NCBI RefSeq assembly: GCF_039614715.1
Contig: NZ_CP154857.1
Location: forward strand, 930,001-994,000
Source: Microbacterium sp. AZCO
GTDB lineage: Bacteria > Actinomycetota > Actinomycetes > Actinomycetales > Microbacteriaceae
DNA length: 64,000 bases
Direction: 5' to 3'
Below, in pieces: positions 1 through 9,728 of the stretch. A program made the translations under genes and the position numbers. A model generated the notes under the pieces. The model saw nothing but the letters and a program-made list of their open reading frames with translations. It did no database searches and had not been told where the DNA came from. How positions within the stretch are numbered: the first letter of the stretch is position 1; each line of letters begins with the position of its first letter.

Positions 1-3000
1 CTGCACGTGCACAGCGAGTACTCGATGCTCGACGGGGCCGCCAAGATCGGCGCGATGACGCAGGCGGCGGCCGAGTACGGCATGCCGGCGATCGCCGTCA
101 CCGATCACGGCAACACCTTCGCGGCGTTCGAGTTCTACAACGCGGCCAAGGCCGCGGGCGTCAACCCGATCATCGGCCTCGAGGCGTACGTCACGCCCGG
201 CACGCATCGCAGCGACAAGTCCCGCGTCGCGTGGGGCTCCCCCGAGCAGAAGAGCGACGACGTGTCCGGCTCGGGCGCGTACACCCACATGACGATGTGG
301 AGCGAGACGACGGAGGGCATGCACAACCTCTTCCGGCTCAGCTCGCTGTCGAGCATGGAGGGCTACTACTTCAAGCCCCGCATGGACCGGGAGCTGCTCG
401 AGACGTACGGCAAGGGGCTCATCGCCACGACGGGCTGCCCCTCGGGCGAGGTGCAGACGCGCCTGCGGCTCGGCCAGTACGACGCCGCCCGCGCCGCGGC
501 CGCTGAGTTCCAGGACATCTTCGGCAAGGAGAACTACTTCGCCGAGATCATGGACCACGGGCTGTCCATCGAGCGCCGGGTCCTGACCGACCTCGTCCGC
601 CTCGCGAAGGACCTCGACATCCCGCTCGTCGCGACGAACGACTCGCACTACACGCACCAGCACGAGGCGGATGCGCACGCGGCCCTCCTGTGCGTGCAGT
701 CCGGCTCGACGCTCGACGACCCGAACCGCTTCAAGTTCGACGGCGACGGGTACTACATCAAGACCGCGCAGGAGATGCGGCAGATCTTCCGCGACCATCC
801 CGAGGCATGCGACAACACGCTGCTCATCGCCGAGCGGTGCGCCGTCGAGTTCAACACGAGCGCCAACTACATGCCGCGCTTCCCCGTGCCCGAGGGCGAG
901 ACGGAGGACAGCTGGCTCGTCAAAGAGGTCGAGGTCGGCCTCCACTACCGCTACCCCGGCGGCATCCCCGACAAGGTGCGCAAGCAGGCCGAGTACGAGA
1001 CCGGCATCATCCTGCAGATGGGCTTCCCCGGCTACTTCCTCGTCGTCGCCGACTTCATCAACTGGGCGAAGAACAACGGCATCCGCGTCGGCCCGGGCCG
1101 CGGATCGGGTGCCGGCTCGATGGTGGCCTACGCGATGCGCATCACCGACCTCGACCCGCTCGAGCACGGCCTCATCTTCGAGCGCTTCCTCAACCCCGAC
1201 CGCGTCTCGATGCCCGACTTCGACGTCGACTTCGACGACCGCCGCCGCGGCGAGGTGATCGACTACGTCACCGAGAAGTACGGGTCGGAGCGCGTCGCGC
1301 AGATCGTCACGTACGGCACGATCAAGTCGAAGCAGGCCCTGAAAGACGCCGGGCGCGTGCTCGGCTTCCCGTTCAGCATGGGGGAGCGCCTCACCAAGGC
1401 GATGCCCCCGGCGGTCATGGGCAAGGACATGCCGCTCAGCGGCATGTACGACTCGCAGCACCCGCGCTACAAAGAGGCGAGCGAGTTCCGCGCGGTGATC
1501 GACACCGATCCCGAGGCCAAGACGGTCTTCGACCGCGCGCTCGGGCTCGAGGGGCTGAAGCGCCAGTGGGGTGTGCACGCGGCCGGCGTCATCATGTCGT
1601 CGGAGCCGCTCCTCGACATCATCCCGATCATGCGCCGCGAGCAGGACGGCCAGATCGTCACGCAGTTCGACTACCCGTCCTGCGAGACGCTCGGCCTCAT
1701 CAAGATGGACTTCCTGGGGCTGCGCAACCTCACGATCATCTCCGACGCCCTCGACAACATCCGCATGAACCGGGGGGAGGAGCTCGACCTCGAGCACCTC
1801 GCCCTCGACGACCGCGAAGCGTACGACCTCCTCACGCGCGGCGACACGCTGGGCGTCTTCCAGCTCGACGGCGGGCCGATGCGGTCGCTCCTGCGCCTCA
1901 TGAAGCCCGACAACTTCGAAGACGTCTCGGCCGTCATCGCGCTGTACCGCCCAGGCCCCATGGGCGCCAACTCGCACATCAACTACGCGCTGCGCAAGAA
2001 CGGGCAGCAGGAGGTCACCCCGATCCACCCCGAGCTCGAAGAGCCGCTGAAGGACATCCTCGACATCAGCTACGGCCTGATCATCTATCAGGAGCAGGTC
2101 ATGGCGATCGCGCAGAAGGTCGCCGGCTTCTCGCTCGGACAGGCCGACATCCTCCGTCGCGCGATGGGCAAGAAGAAGAAGTCCGAGCTCGACAAGCAGT
2201 ACGAGGGCTTCTCCGGCGGAATGAAGGAGCGGGGCTTCGGCGAGGGCGCGATCAAGGCGCTGTGGGACATCCTGCTGCCCTTCTCCGACTACGCCTTCAA
2301 CAAAGCCCACTCGGCGGCCTATGGGCTCGTCTCGTACTGGACGGCGTACCTCAAGGCCCACTATCCGGCCGAGTACATGGCGGCGCTCCTCACGAGCGTC
2401 GGCGACTCGAAGGACAAGATGGCGGTCTACCTCAACGAGTGCCGCCGCATGGGCATCAAGGTGCTCCCACCCGACGTGGGGGAGTCGATCCGCTACTTCG
2501 CGGCCGTCGGCGAAGACATCCGCTTCGGGCTGGGCGCCGTCCGCAACGTCGGGACCAACGTCGTCGAGGGCATCATCGAGGCCCGCAGGGAGAGCCCGTA
2601 CGTCGGCTTCCACGACTTCCTCGCCAAGGTGCCGACGCACGTGGCCAACAAGCGCACCATCGAGTCGCTCATCAAGGCGGGCGCCTTCGACTCGCTCGGC
2701 TCGACGCGGCGGGCGCTCATGGAGATCCACGAGGATGCGACCGAGCAGGCCGCCCTCGACAAGCGCCGGGAGGCGAACGGCGAGGTGGGCTTCGACTTCG
2801 ACAGCCTGTGGGGCGACGACGAGCCGCAGCAGGCGCAGAAGGTGCCCGACCGCCCCGAGTGGACCAAGAAGGACAAGCTGGCGTTCGAGCGCGAGATGCT
2901 CGGGCTGTACGTGTCCGACCATCCGCTCGCGGGGCTCGAGATCCCGCTGGCGAAGCACGCCTCCCTGAGCATCCACGACCTGCTGGCATCCGAGACGATC

Positions 3001-3495
3001 GAGGACGGCGAGCAGGTCACGGTCGCCGGGCTCGTCACGAGCGTGCAGCACCGCGTGGCCAAGTCGAGCGGCAACCCGTACGGCATGATCACCGTCGAGG
3101 ACTTCGACGGCGAGGTCACCGTCATGTTCATGGGCAAGACGTACACCGAGTTCGCCTCGATGCTGCAGGCCGACTCGATCCTCGTCGTGCGCGGCCGCGT
3201 GTCGCGCCGCGACGACGGACTGAACCTGCACGCGCAGTCGGCCTTCGCACCCGACCTGGGGGCGGTGGATGCCTCCGGCCCGCTCGTGCTCGTGATGCCC
3301 GAGCACCGGGCGACCGAGAGCCTCGTGAACGAGCTCGCCGCCGTGCTCGAGCGTCACAGCGGCGACACGGAGGTCACTCTGCGCCTGCACAAGGGCTCGG
3401 TCGCGAAGGTCTTCGAGGTCCCCATGCCCGTGCAGGTCACGGCCGACCTCTACGGCGAGCTCAAGGGTCTCCTCGGCCCTCAGTGCCTGGGCTGA
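1..3495 (+). CDS. dnaE: DNA polymerase III subunit alpha (5' end outside window)
   Basis: Replicative DNA polymerase catalytic subunit. The frame is open from base 1 (L-H-V-H-S-E-Y...), so the true start lies a few codons upstream of the window and GTG at 7 is internal. The N-terminal PHP domain keeps its metal-binding signatures (HVHSEYS, TDHGN, GCPSGEV, NDSHY), as in actinobacterial DnaE1, where this domain proofreads. The polymerase core shows GRGSGAGS near residue 366 and the catalytic aspartates in PDFDVDFDD near residue 405. Helix-hairpin-helix and OB-fold (VTVAGLVTSV) regions follow. The 1164 residues seen match the family's usual length. Confidence 0.98.
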   Translation: MHVHSEYSMLDGAAKIGAMTQAAAEYGMPAIAVTDHGNTFAAFEFYNAAKAAGVNPIIGLEAYVTPGTHRSDKSRVAWGSPEQKSDDVSGSGAYTHMTMWSETTEGMHNLFRLSSLSSMEGYYFKPRMDRELLETYGKGLIATTGCPSGEVQTRLRLGQYDAARAAAAEFQDIFGKENYFAEIMDHGLSIERRVLTDLVRLAKDLDIPLVATNDSHYTHQHEADAHAALLCVQSGSTLDDPNRFKFDGDGYYIKTAQEMRQIFRDHPEACDNTLLIAERCAVEFNTSANYMPRFPVPEGETEDSWLVKEVEVGLHYRYPGGIPDKVRKQAEYETGIILQMGFPGYFLVVADFINWAKNNGIRVGPGRGSGAGSMVAYAMRITDLDPLEHGLIFERFLNPDRVSMPDFDVDFDDRRRGEVIDYVTEKYGSERVAQIVTYGTIKSKQALKDAGRVLGFPFSMGERLTKAMPPAVMGKDMPLSGMYDSQHPRYKEASEFRAVIDTDPEAKTVFDRALGLEGLKRQWGVHAAGVIMSSEPLLDIIPIMRREQDGQIVTQFDYPSCETLGLIKMDFLGLRNLTIISDALDNIRMNRGEELDLEHLALDDREAYDLLTRGDTLGVFQLDGGPMRSLLRLMKPDNFEDVSAVIALYRPGPMGANSHINYALRKNGQQEVTPIHPELEEPLKDILDISYGLIIYQEQVMAIAQKVAGFSLGQADILRRAMGKKKKSELDKQYEGFSGGMKERGFGEGAIKALWDILLPFSDYAFNKAHSAAYGLVSYWTAYLKAHYPAEYMAALLTSVGDSKDKMAVYLNECRRMGIKVLPPDVGESIRYFAAVGEDIRFGLGAVRNVGTNVVEGIIEARRESPYVGFHDFLAKVPTHVANKRTIESLIKAGAFDSLGSTRRALMEIHEDATEQAALDKRREANGEVGFDFDSLWGDDEPQQAQKVPDRPEWTKKDKLAFEREMLGLYVSDHPLAGLEIPLAKHASLSIHDLLASETIEDGEQVTVAGLVTSVQHRVAKSSGNPYGMITVEDFDGEVTVMFMGKTYTEFASMLQADSILVVRGRVSRRDDGLNLHAQSAFAPDLGAVDASGPLVLVMPEHRATESLVNELAAVLERHSGDTEVTLRLHKGSVAKVFEVPMPVQVTADLYGELKGLLGPQCLG

Positions 3496-3618
3496 GCGAC
3501 CGCATTCCATCGCGCCGGCGGCGTGTCATCGCCGCGCCGCCGCGTCCTCATCGCCGTCTCACGGGTGGTGGGTAGTATCGGGACATTGCGCCGGGATCCG
3601 GCGCGGGAAGGGAACATC

Positions 3619-4599
3619 GTGGCCGACGAGCACCTGGACGACAACGGAGCCTTCGACACCTCGACCGACGTCGCCCGCACGGACGATTCGGTGGTCGCCG
3701 AGAGCGACGGCGTGCCGCCGCAGTACGGCGTGGGTCCCTTCTCGGTGCGTGAGGTCGCGCTCGGCGCCATCTGGCTCGTCGCCTTCGTCGTGTCGTTCTT
3801 CTCGCTCAACCCCGTGCGCTTCGACTCGGTCTGGACCTCCGGTCTCGCCTGGATCCTCACGATCGGGGTCCCCACCGTCGCGGTGTTCCTCCTCTTCCTG
3901 CGCCGCCTCTCGCCCGACGGCATCCGTCGCGTCGGGTCGCTCGGCATCGACCAGTTCGCGTCCGTCGCCTTCTCGGTGTCGACGGTCGTGTGGATCACGT
4001 ACATCTGGGAGACGGTCGCCTTCGCGATCGAGAACGGCCTCTGGGCGCGTTCGTGGGTCATGTGGGTCGAGGCGGTCCTCATGCTCGCGGGGGTCATCCT
4101 GACGGTCTTCGCGCCGTTCATCCCGACACTGCGCGACGACTTCCGCCACCGCGCCGAGATTCCGGCGCATCGCAATGCGCGACCGCTCCGACCTGTCACG
4201 CGCCGCCCCGCGCCGGAGCCCCGTCCCGACCGTCAGCCCGAGCCGGCCCCCGCCGAGTCCGCGGCGGTCTACGGCCAGCCGAGCGAGCAGCCCTACACCG
4301 CCACCTACGACGCGCAGCCCGTCGACAGCTCGTGGGCCGAGCCCGCGCCCTTCACGGCTCCGTACGAGACGGCGCACCACGAGCCGACCGTCGAGCACCA
4401 CGCGCCGCGCCAGCAGGCGTTCTGGGCGCTCGTGCCCGAGGAGCGCGACGTCGTCGACGAGCAGGGGCGCCCGATGTGGCGGATCGGGCCGGGCGCGTGG
4501 GCCCTCGTCATCGAGGACCGCGGCGACGTGTTCGTCATGCGTCACGAGGACGGCCGCATCGGCTACCTCCACGAGACGCGCGACGCCACACGCGGCTGA
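3619..4599 (+). CDS. Four-helix membrane protein of unknown function
   Basis: I do not recognise a named family. The 326-residue protein has an acidic N-terminus and four hydrophobic segments (about residues 43-65, 75-98, 115-140 and 150-175). A Pro/Glu-rich cytoplasmic linker follows, and then a small C-terminal module rich in Trp and Gly (WRIGPGAWALVIEDRGD) that may be a ligand or peptide binding fold. The GTG start at 3619 follows a GGGAAGGGA ribosome site. A TAGTAT hexamer at 3573-3578 is a plausible -10. The frame stays open upstream to 3523, but those residues are Arg-rich and lie over the promoter. The gene sits between dnaE and hisD on the same strand. Confidence 0.8.
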   Translation: MADEHLDDNGAFDTSTDVARTDDSVVAESDGVPPQYGVGPFSVREVALGAIWLVAFVVSFFSLNPVRFDSVWTSGLAWILTIGVPTVAVFLLFLRRLSPDGIRRVGSLGIDQFASVAFSVSTVVWITYIWETVAFAIENGLWARSWVMWVEAVLMLAGVILTVFAPFIPTLRDDFRHRAEIPAHRNARPLRPVTRRPAPEPRPDRQPEPAPAESAAVYGQPSEQPYTATYDAQPVDSSWAEPAPFTAPYETAHHEPTVEHHAPRQQAFWALVPEERDVVDEQGRPMWRIGPGAWALVIEDRGDVFVMRHEDGRIGYLHETRDATRG

Positions 4600-4637
4600 G
4601 CCGCCGCGGGCGGCGCGGGCGGCATCGCGTGGCGCGA

Positions 4638-4643
4638 TAGCCT
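4638..4643 (+). promoter_or_regulatory. -10 hexamer of leaderless hisD promoter
   Basis: TAGCCT ends six bases before the hisD ATG, so transcription would start at or next to the start codon. No ribosome site lies between them. Confidence 0.65.
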
Positions 4644-4649
4644 GAACGG

Positions 4650-5966
4650 ATGCTCCGCACGATCGATCTCCGCGGCCGCACGCTCACTTCCGCCGAACTG
4701 CTCTCGACCGTCCCCCGGGCGACGGCCGCGCGCGAAGAGGCCCTGACGACAGCCGCGGCCATCGTCCACGACGTCGCCGAGCAGGGCGAAGCCGCCCTGC
4801 GCACGCAGGCCGCACGCTTCGACGGCGTCGAGGGTCACTCCATCCGCGTGCCCGTCGCCCACCTCGATGAGGCGCTCGAGACCCTCGACCCCACCGTGCG
4901 CACGGCCCTCGAGCACGCGATCGAGCGCGTGCGGGCGGCATCCGCGGCCCAGATCCCCGCGCCGTCCGTGACCGAGCTCGCCCCCGGCGCGCGTGTCCTG
5001 CAGCGCTGGCAGCCCGTGCGGCGCGTCGGCGTGTACGTGCCGGGCGGCAAGGCCGTCTACCCGTCCAGCGTCGTGATGAACGTCGTCCCGGCGCAGGTCG
5101 CGGGGGTGTCCGAGGTCGCGCTCGCCTCGCCCCCGCAGCGCGATCACGACGGTCGTGTGCACCCCGTGATCCTCGCCGCGGCGAAGCTCCTCGGAGTCGA
5201 AGAGGTGTACGCGATGGGCGGAGCCGGCGCCATCGGCGCATTCGCGCACGGCGTCGCGTCGCTCGACCTCGAGCCGGTCGACGTCGTGACCGGTCCGGGC
5301 AACAACTTCGTCGCCGCCGCCAAGCGCGCCGTCGCCGGCGTGGTCGGGACGGATGCCGAGGCCGGCGCCACCGAGATCCTCATCGTCGCCGACGACAGCG
5401 CCGACCCGCGCCTCGTCGCGGCCGACCTCGTGAGCCAGGCCGAGCACGACGAGCAGGCCTCGGCAGTTCTCGTCACCGACTCGGCACGGCTCGCCGACGC
5501 CGTCGCGGCGCACAGCGCGGGACAGGCGGCCGGCACGGAGCACGCCGTGCGTGTCGCCGCCGCCCTGCGCGGCCCGCAGTCGGCGATCGTCCTCGTCGAC
5601 GACATCGCGGAGGCGACCCGCTTCAGCAACGCCTACGCGCCCGAGCACCTCGAACTTCACCTCGCCGACCCCCGGCCGGAGGAGTTCGTGCACGCCGGCG
5701 CGGTGTTCGTCGGTCCGGACTCGCCCGTGAGCCTCGGCGACTACCTCGCCGGCAGCAACCACGTGCTGCCCACCGGCGGACAGGCGCGCTACTCGTCGGG
5801 TCTCTCGGCGGCCACGTTCCTGCGTCCACAGCAGGTCATCGAGTACGACCGCGCGGCCCTGGCCGCCGTCCGCGACGACATCGTGGCGCTCGCGAACGCC
5901 GAGCACCTTCCGGCGCACGGCGAGGCCGTCGAGGCCCGTTTCGCCCCCGAACCGGCCGACGAGTGA
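4650..5966 (+). CDS. hisD: Histidinol dehydrogenase
   Basis: Catalyses the last two steps of histidine synthesis, the NAD-dependent oxidation of L-histidinol to L-histidine in the cytoplasm. The 438-residue length is normal. Family signatures include VPGGKAVYPSSVVMNV, MGGAGAIGAFAHG, GPGNNFVAAAKR, QAEHDEQA and the catalytic Glu-His of YAPEHLELH. No other his genes are adjacent, so the gene stands alone here, with nrdR following 26 bases downstream. The ATG is fixed by the leaderless-type -10 just upstream. Confidence 0.97.
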   Translation: MLRTIDLRGRTLTSAELLSTVPRATAAREEALTTAAAIVHDVAEQGEAALRTQAARFDGVEGHSIRVPVAHLDEALETLDPTVRTALEHAIERVRAASAAQIPAPSVTELAPGARVLQRWQPVRRVGVYVPGGKAVYPSSVVMNVVPAQVAGVSEVALASPPQRDHDGRVHPVILAAAKLLGVEEVYAMGGAGAIGAFAHGVASLDLEPVDVVTGPGNNFVAAAKRAVAGVVGTDAEAGATEILIVADDSADPRLVAADLVSQAEHDEQASAVLVTDSARLADAVAAHSAGQAAGTEHAVRVAAALRGPQSAIVLVDDIAEATRFSNAYAPEHLELHLADPRPEEFVHAGAVFVGPDSPVSLGDYLAGSNHVLPTGGQARYSSGLSAATFLRPQQVIEYDRAALAAVRDDIVALANAEHLPAHGEAVEARFAPEPADE

Positions 5967-5992
5967 CGCGCGTCGCGTAGTCTGTCGGTGCC

Positions 5993-6466
5993 ATGCACTG
6001 CCCTTTCTGCCGTCATCCCGATTCGCGGGTCATCGACTCGCGCACGAGCGACGACGGGCTCAGCATCCGCCGCCGCCGTCAGTGTCCGGAGTGCGGCGGA
6101 CGCTTCTCGACGATCGAGACCGCGAGCCTGAACGTCATCAAGCGGTCCGGCGTCATCGAGTCGTTCAGCCGCGAGAAGGTCATGTCCGGTGTGCGCAAGG
6201 CCTGCCAGGGCCGCCCCGTCACCGAGGCCGACCTCGCCGTGCTGGCGCAGACGGTCGAGGAGGCCGTGCGTCAGACCGGAGCCTCGCAGGTCGACACGAA
6301 CGAGATCGGCCTCGCGATCCTCGGGCCGCTCCGCGCGCTCGATGAGGTCGCCTACCTCCGCTTCGCGAGCGTGTACCAGGCTTTCGACTCACTCGAGGAC
6401 TTCGAGAGCGCGATCGAGCAGCTGCGCGCCGACCACGCGCCGGCTCGCGGCTCCGCCGAGTCCTGA
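5993..6466 (+). CDS. nrdR: Transcriptional repressor NrdR
   Basis: ATP/dATP-sensing repressor of ribonucleotide reductase genes. The N-terminal zinc ribbon is complete (Cys3, Cys6, Cys31, Cys34), and an ATP-cone domain follows from about residue 49 ([20 protein letters not shown]). The length of 157 residues is typical. A TAGTCT hexamer at 5978-5983 ends nine bases before the ATG, so the transcript has little or no leader. No nrd structural genes are in the window, so its targets must lie elsewhere. Confidence 0.97.
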   Translation: MHCPFCRHPDSRVIDSRTSDDGLSIRRRRQCPECGGRFSTIETASLNVIKRSGVIESFSREKVMSGVRKACQGRPVTEADLAVLAQTVEEAVRQTGASQVDTNEIGLAILGPLRALDEVAYLRFASVYQAFDSLEDFESAIEQLRADHAPARGSAES

Positions 6467-6493
6467 CGTAACGGCGTCGACGTCGCGGCTCGG

Positions 6494-6499
6494 TAGCCT
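6494..6499 (+). promoter_or_regulatory. -10 hexamer of leaderless pyrD promoter
   Basis: TAGCCT lies seven bases before the second of two consecutive ATG codons (6504 and 6507). This spacing favours 6507 as the pyrD start. Confidence 0.6.
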
Positions 6500-6506
6500 G
6501 GACATG

Positions 6507-7532
6507 ATGTATCCCCTCCTGTTCCGGACCGTTCTGTCGCGCATGGACCCCGAGTCGGCCCACCACGCCGCCATGCTGGTGATCCGGGCGCTCGGCATCC
6601 CGCCCTTCTCGTGGGCCGCGCGCGCCGTCACGCGACCCGACCCGGCCCTCCGCACCCGGGCGCTGGGGCTCGACTTCGACTCGCCGTTCGGCGTCGCGGC
6701 GGGCTTCGACAAGGACGTCCGGGGCGCCGCGGGACTCGGTGCGCTCGGGTTCGGCCATGTCGAGGTCGGAACCCTCACGGCGATCCCGCAGGACGGCAAT
6801 CCGCGCCCGCGACTCTTCCGCCTCATCCCCGATCGCGCCGTCGTCAATCGCATGGGCTTCAACAACCGCGGTGCCGAGGCGGCAGCCGTGCGCCTGCGGC
6901 GCCTCCGCCGTCGTCGTCGTCGACCCGTGCTCGGCGTCAACATCGGCAAGAGCCGCGTCGTCGACGTCGCGAACGCGACAGCCGACTACGTCACGAGCGC
7001 GCGCCTGCTCGCGCCGCTCGCGGACTACCTCGTCGTCAACGTCTCGTCACCGAACACGCCTGGCCTCCGGGGCCTGCAGGCGGTCGAGACCCTGCGTCCG
7101 CTTCTTCAGGCGGTTCGGGATGCCGCCGGCGCGACGCCGCTCCTCGTCAAGATCGCCCCCGACCTGCCCGACGACGAGATCGTGGCCATCGCGCAGCTCG
7201 CCGTCGAGACGCACCTGGCCGGCATCATCGCGACGAACACGACGATCTCGCGCGAAGGCCTCTCGACCGATCCCGCCGTCATCGCGGCAGCGGGGGAGGG
7301 CGGGCTGTCCGGCGCCCCGCTCAAGGCGCGCGCTCTGGAGGTGCTCCGCGTCCTCCGTCGCTCGGTGCCCGACACCTTCTGCGTCGTGAGCGTCGGCGGT
7401 GTCGATACCGCAGAGGACGTGCAGGAGCGAGTGGATGCCGGTGCCGACCTCGTGCAGGGCTACACCGCGTTCCTCTACCGCGGCCCGCTGTGGGCGCGTC
7501 AGATCAACCGCGGACTCGCGAAGGCACGCTGA
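6507..7532 (+). CDS. pyrD: Dihydroorotate dehydrogenase (quinone), class 2
   Basis: Membrane-associated flavoenzyme of pyrimidine synthesis that oxidises dihydroorotate to orotate and passes electrons to the quinone pool. The class 2 type is shown by the N-terminal quinone-side helix (MYPLLFRTVLSRMDPESAHHAAM), the FMN and substrate motifs GVAAGFDKDVRG and MGFNNRGA, and the NVSSPNTPGLR loop that carries the catalytic serine. With start 6507 it has 341 residues; ATG 6504 would add one. A five-Arg tract near residue 135 is a local oddity but is in frame. Confidence 0.96.
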   Translation: MYPLLFRTVLSRMDPESAHHAAMLVIRALGIPPFSWAARAVTRPDPALRTRALGLDFDSPFGVAAGFDKDVRGAAGLGALGFGHVEVGTLTAIPQDGNPRPRLFRLIPDRAVVNRMGFNNRGAEAAAVRLRRLRRRRRRPVLGVNIGKSRVVDVANATADYVTSARLLAPLADYLVVNVSSPNTPGLRGLQAVETLRPLLQAVRDAAGATPLLVKIAPDLPDDEIVAIAQLAVETHLAGIIATNTTISREGLSTDPAVIAAAGEGGLSGAPLKARALEVLRVLRRSVPDTFCVVSVGGVDTAEDVQERVDAGADLVQGYTAFLYRGPLWARQINRGLAKAR

Positions 7533-7552
7533 GCCGGGCCGCAGCCCTCGGG

Positions 7553-7630
7553 GGTTACTTCGGGTGTCCGCCGCGCCGGTCCTTCCGTCGCGCGTCCGGC
7601 CTGCGTGGTTACTTCGGGTGTCCGCCGCGC
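7553..7630. repeat. Pair of 24-base direct repeats at the DUF3043 gene end
   Basis: The same 24 bases occur at 7553-7576 and 7607-7630. The second copy contains the last codons and TAA stop of the DUF3043 gene. The first copy lies 54 bases further downstream in the same reading phase. The 30 bases between them are not repeated. Confidence 0.85.
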
Positions 7631-8175
7631 GCGACCTGCGGCTTGGGCAGGCGCAGGAAGCGCATCTGGATCGACCGCATCGCGGCGTACCAGCCGAGGC
7701 CCTTCTCGGTCTTGTCGCCCCACTTGGCGCGCGCAGCGCGCTTGACCCGGAACGACGTCCAGATCATGTCGCCGATCACGAGGAAGATGAACAGCCACAG
7801 GCCGAGGAACGAGTAGGTCTGCAGCACCGGGTTCGGGATGAAGGTCATCACGATGACGAGCACCATGGCGGGCATGACGGCCTCGCCCAGGTGCCAGCCG
7901 GCGTCGACGTAGTCGCGCACCCAGCGACGCTGCGGTCCCTTGTCCCGCGCGGTGAGGTAGCGCTCGTCGCCCGCCGCCATGCCGGCGCGAGCCTTGTCGC
8001 GCTGCTGCGCGAGATCGGCCTTGGCGCGGGCCTTGGCCTCCTTGGTGTCTGGCACGAGAGGCCGCTTGCGCGCGGCCTCCTGCTCGGCGCGGGTCGGCGT
8101 CGGGCGGCCCTTCGCCGATCCGGAGGAGGGCGCCTCCGACGGCGCGTCGTTGGGAGCGGAGGGTGTCTGGGCCAC
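7609..8175 (-). CDS. DUF3043 family membrane protein
   Basis: Actinobacterial protein of unknown function. The 188 residues form a Pro/Ser-rich and then highly charged N-terminal half (EAKARAKADLAQQRDKARAG), two hydrophobic segments around residues 105-147, and a short basic tail ending GGHPK. The GTG start at 8175 is chosen because GAGGAAC lies just upstream and the family begins with a short MAQ-type tail; earlier in-frame codons lie inside the divergent peptidase. It converges on pyrD. Its 3' end is duplicated downstream as a 24-base repeat. Confidence 0.85.
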   Translation of the reverse strand: MAQTPSAPNDAPSEAPSSGSAKGRPTPTRAEQEAARKRPLVPDTKEAKARAKADLAQQRDKARAGMAAGDERYLTARDKGPQRRWVRDYVDAGWHLGEAVMPAMVLVIVMTFIPNPVLQTYSFLGLWLFIFLVIGDMIWTSFRVKRAARAKWGDKTEKGLGWYAAMRSIQMRFLRLPKPQVARGGHPK

Positions 8176-8211
8176 GGGAGTTCCTCGGGAGGCTGTGCGG
8201 AAGGGTGCCCT

Positions 8212-8217
8212 TAAGAT
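8212..8217 (+). promoter_or_regulatory. -10 hexamer of leaderless M20 peptidase promoter
   Basis: TAAGAT ends seven bases before ATG 8225. The 49 bases between this ATG and the divergent DUF3043 start hold both promoters. Confidence 0.6.
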
Positions 8218-8224
8218 TACCCGC

Positions 8225-9619
8225 ATGACCTCCGACCTCACCCGTGCAGAGGCTGTGCGCGATGCCGCGCTCGCCGGCGTCCCCGCAGCCCTCGCCGACC
8301 TCGGCAATCTCGTGCGCATCCCCTCCGTCGCGTTCCCCGGCTTCGACCCCGCCCCCGTGCGCCGCAGCGCCGACGTGGTCAAGGCTCTCGTCGAGGCGAC
8401 CGGGCTGTTCGAGACCGTCGCGATCGCGGACGCCGAGATCCCTGAGACGGGCACGCGCGGGATGCCGGCGGTGCTGGCGTCGCGCCGTGCGCGCAACGGC
8501 CGGCCGACGATCCTGCTCTACGCCCACCACGACGTGCAGCCGGTCGGCGACGAGAGCCTGTGGGAGTCGCCGCCGTTCGAGCCCACCGTCCGGGACGGTC
8601 GCCTCTACGGGCGCGGTGCCGCCGACGACAAGGCCGGCATCATGGCGCACATCGGCGCCCTCCGTGCTCTCAAGGAGGTCGCGGGCGACGACCTCGACCT
8701 CGGCATCGCACTCTTCTTCGAGGGGGAGGAGGAGGCGGGCTCGCTGTCGTTCGCGCAGTTCCTCTCCGACCATGCCGACGCGCTCCGCGCGGATGTCATC
8801 GTCGTGGCCGACTCGGGCAACTGGGACTCGCGCACGCCCGCGCTCACGGTGTCGCTGCGCGGCAACGCGAAGTTCCGCCTGCGCATCCGCACGCTCGAGC
8901 ACGCGTCGCACTCCGGCATGTTCGGGGGCGCCGTGCCCGACGCCATGATGGCGACCCTCAAGCTGCTCGCGACCCTGTGGGACGACGACGGCGCCGTGGC
9001 GGTCGCGGGACTCACGGAGCGCGACACGCCCACGCCCGAGTACACCGAGGAGACGCTCCGCGACGAGGCCGGCCTCCCCGCGGGCGTGAGCCCGATCGGC
9101 CGGGGGACGATCCTCAGCCGCATCTGGAACAAGCCCTCCATCACGGTCACCGGCATCGACGCACCGAGCGTCGTCAACGCGTCGAACACGCTCTCGCCCG
9201 AGGTCACGGTCGTCGTCAGCGCGCGCGTCGCGCCGGGACAGGACGCGAAGGAGGCGTACGAGGCGATCGAGGCGCACCTGCGCGCCCACGCCCCCTTCGG
9301 CGCTGAGCTCGAGTTCTCTGGCCGGGAGTTCGGCAACCCCTTCCTCGTCGACACGAGCGGCTGGGCCGTCGCCGATGCGCGGGACGCGCTTGCTCAGGCG
9401 TACGGCGTCGACCCGGTCGACATGGGCGTGGGCGGTTCGATCCCGTTCATCGCCGACCTCGTGCGGGAGTTCCCCGGCGCGCAGATCCTCGTCACGGGGG
9501 TGGAGGACCCGCACGCGCGGGCGCACAGCCCCAACGAGTCGCTGCACCTGGACACCTTCCGTCACGCGCTCGTCGCCGAGGCGCTCCTGCTCGAGAGGCT
9601 CGACGCCCGCGCGGGCTGA
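8225..9619 (+). CDS. M20 family metallopeptidase (dipeptidase)
   Basis: Zinc-dependent cytoplasmic dipeptidase of the M20/M25/M40 family, 464 residues. The first metal and catalytic motif YAHHDVQPVG is followed by the bridging-Asp motif GRGAADDKAGIM, the Glu-Glu pair in FEGEEEAGS and the C-terminal His region (HARAHSPNESLH). The central dimerisation (lid) domain covers about residues 210-330. The substrate cannot be told from sequence. The ATG follows a leaderless-type -10. Confidence 0.92.
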   Translation: MTSDLTRAEAVRDAALAGVPAALADLGNLVRIPSVAFPGFDPAPVRRSADVVKALVEATGLFETVAIADAEIPETGTRGMPAVLASRRARNGRPTILLYAHHDVQPVGDESLWESPPFEPTVRDGRLYGRGAADDKAGIMAHIGALRALKEVAGDDLDLGIALFFEGEEEAGSLSFAQFLSDHADALRADVIVVADSGNWDSRTPALTVSLRGNAKFRLRIRTLEHASHSGMFGGAVPDAMMATLKLLATLWDDDGAVAVAGLTERDTPTPEYTEETLRDEAGLPAGVSPIGRGTILSRIWNKPSITVTGIDAPSVVNASNTLSPEVTVVVSARVAPGQDAKEAYEAIEAHLRAHAPFGAELEFSGREFGNPFLVDTSGWAVADARDALAQAYGVDPVDMGVGGSIPFIADLVREFPGAQILVTGVEDPHARAHSPNESLHLDTFRHALVAEALLLERLDARAG

Positions 9620-9728
9620 CGGCGCCGGCTCGCGGCATCCATCGAGCCCCCGCCCTCCCGGGCGTCGTAGAATCGATGCATCCGCTGCGATCGCGCCTAC
9701 GGCGCGGCCTGGACCCGCGAGGAGAGCC

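Noticed and set aside
690..3575. Long open frames overlapping dnaE in other phases (for example 690-3575)
   Set aside because: Arg/Pro/Ala-rich translation without motifs, as expected of shadow frames in high-GC coding DNA; dnaE itself is conserved throughout.
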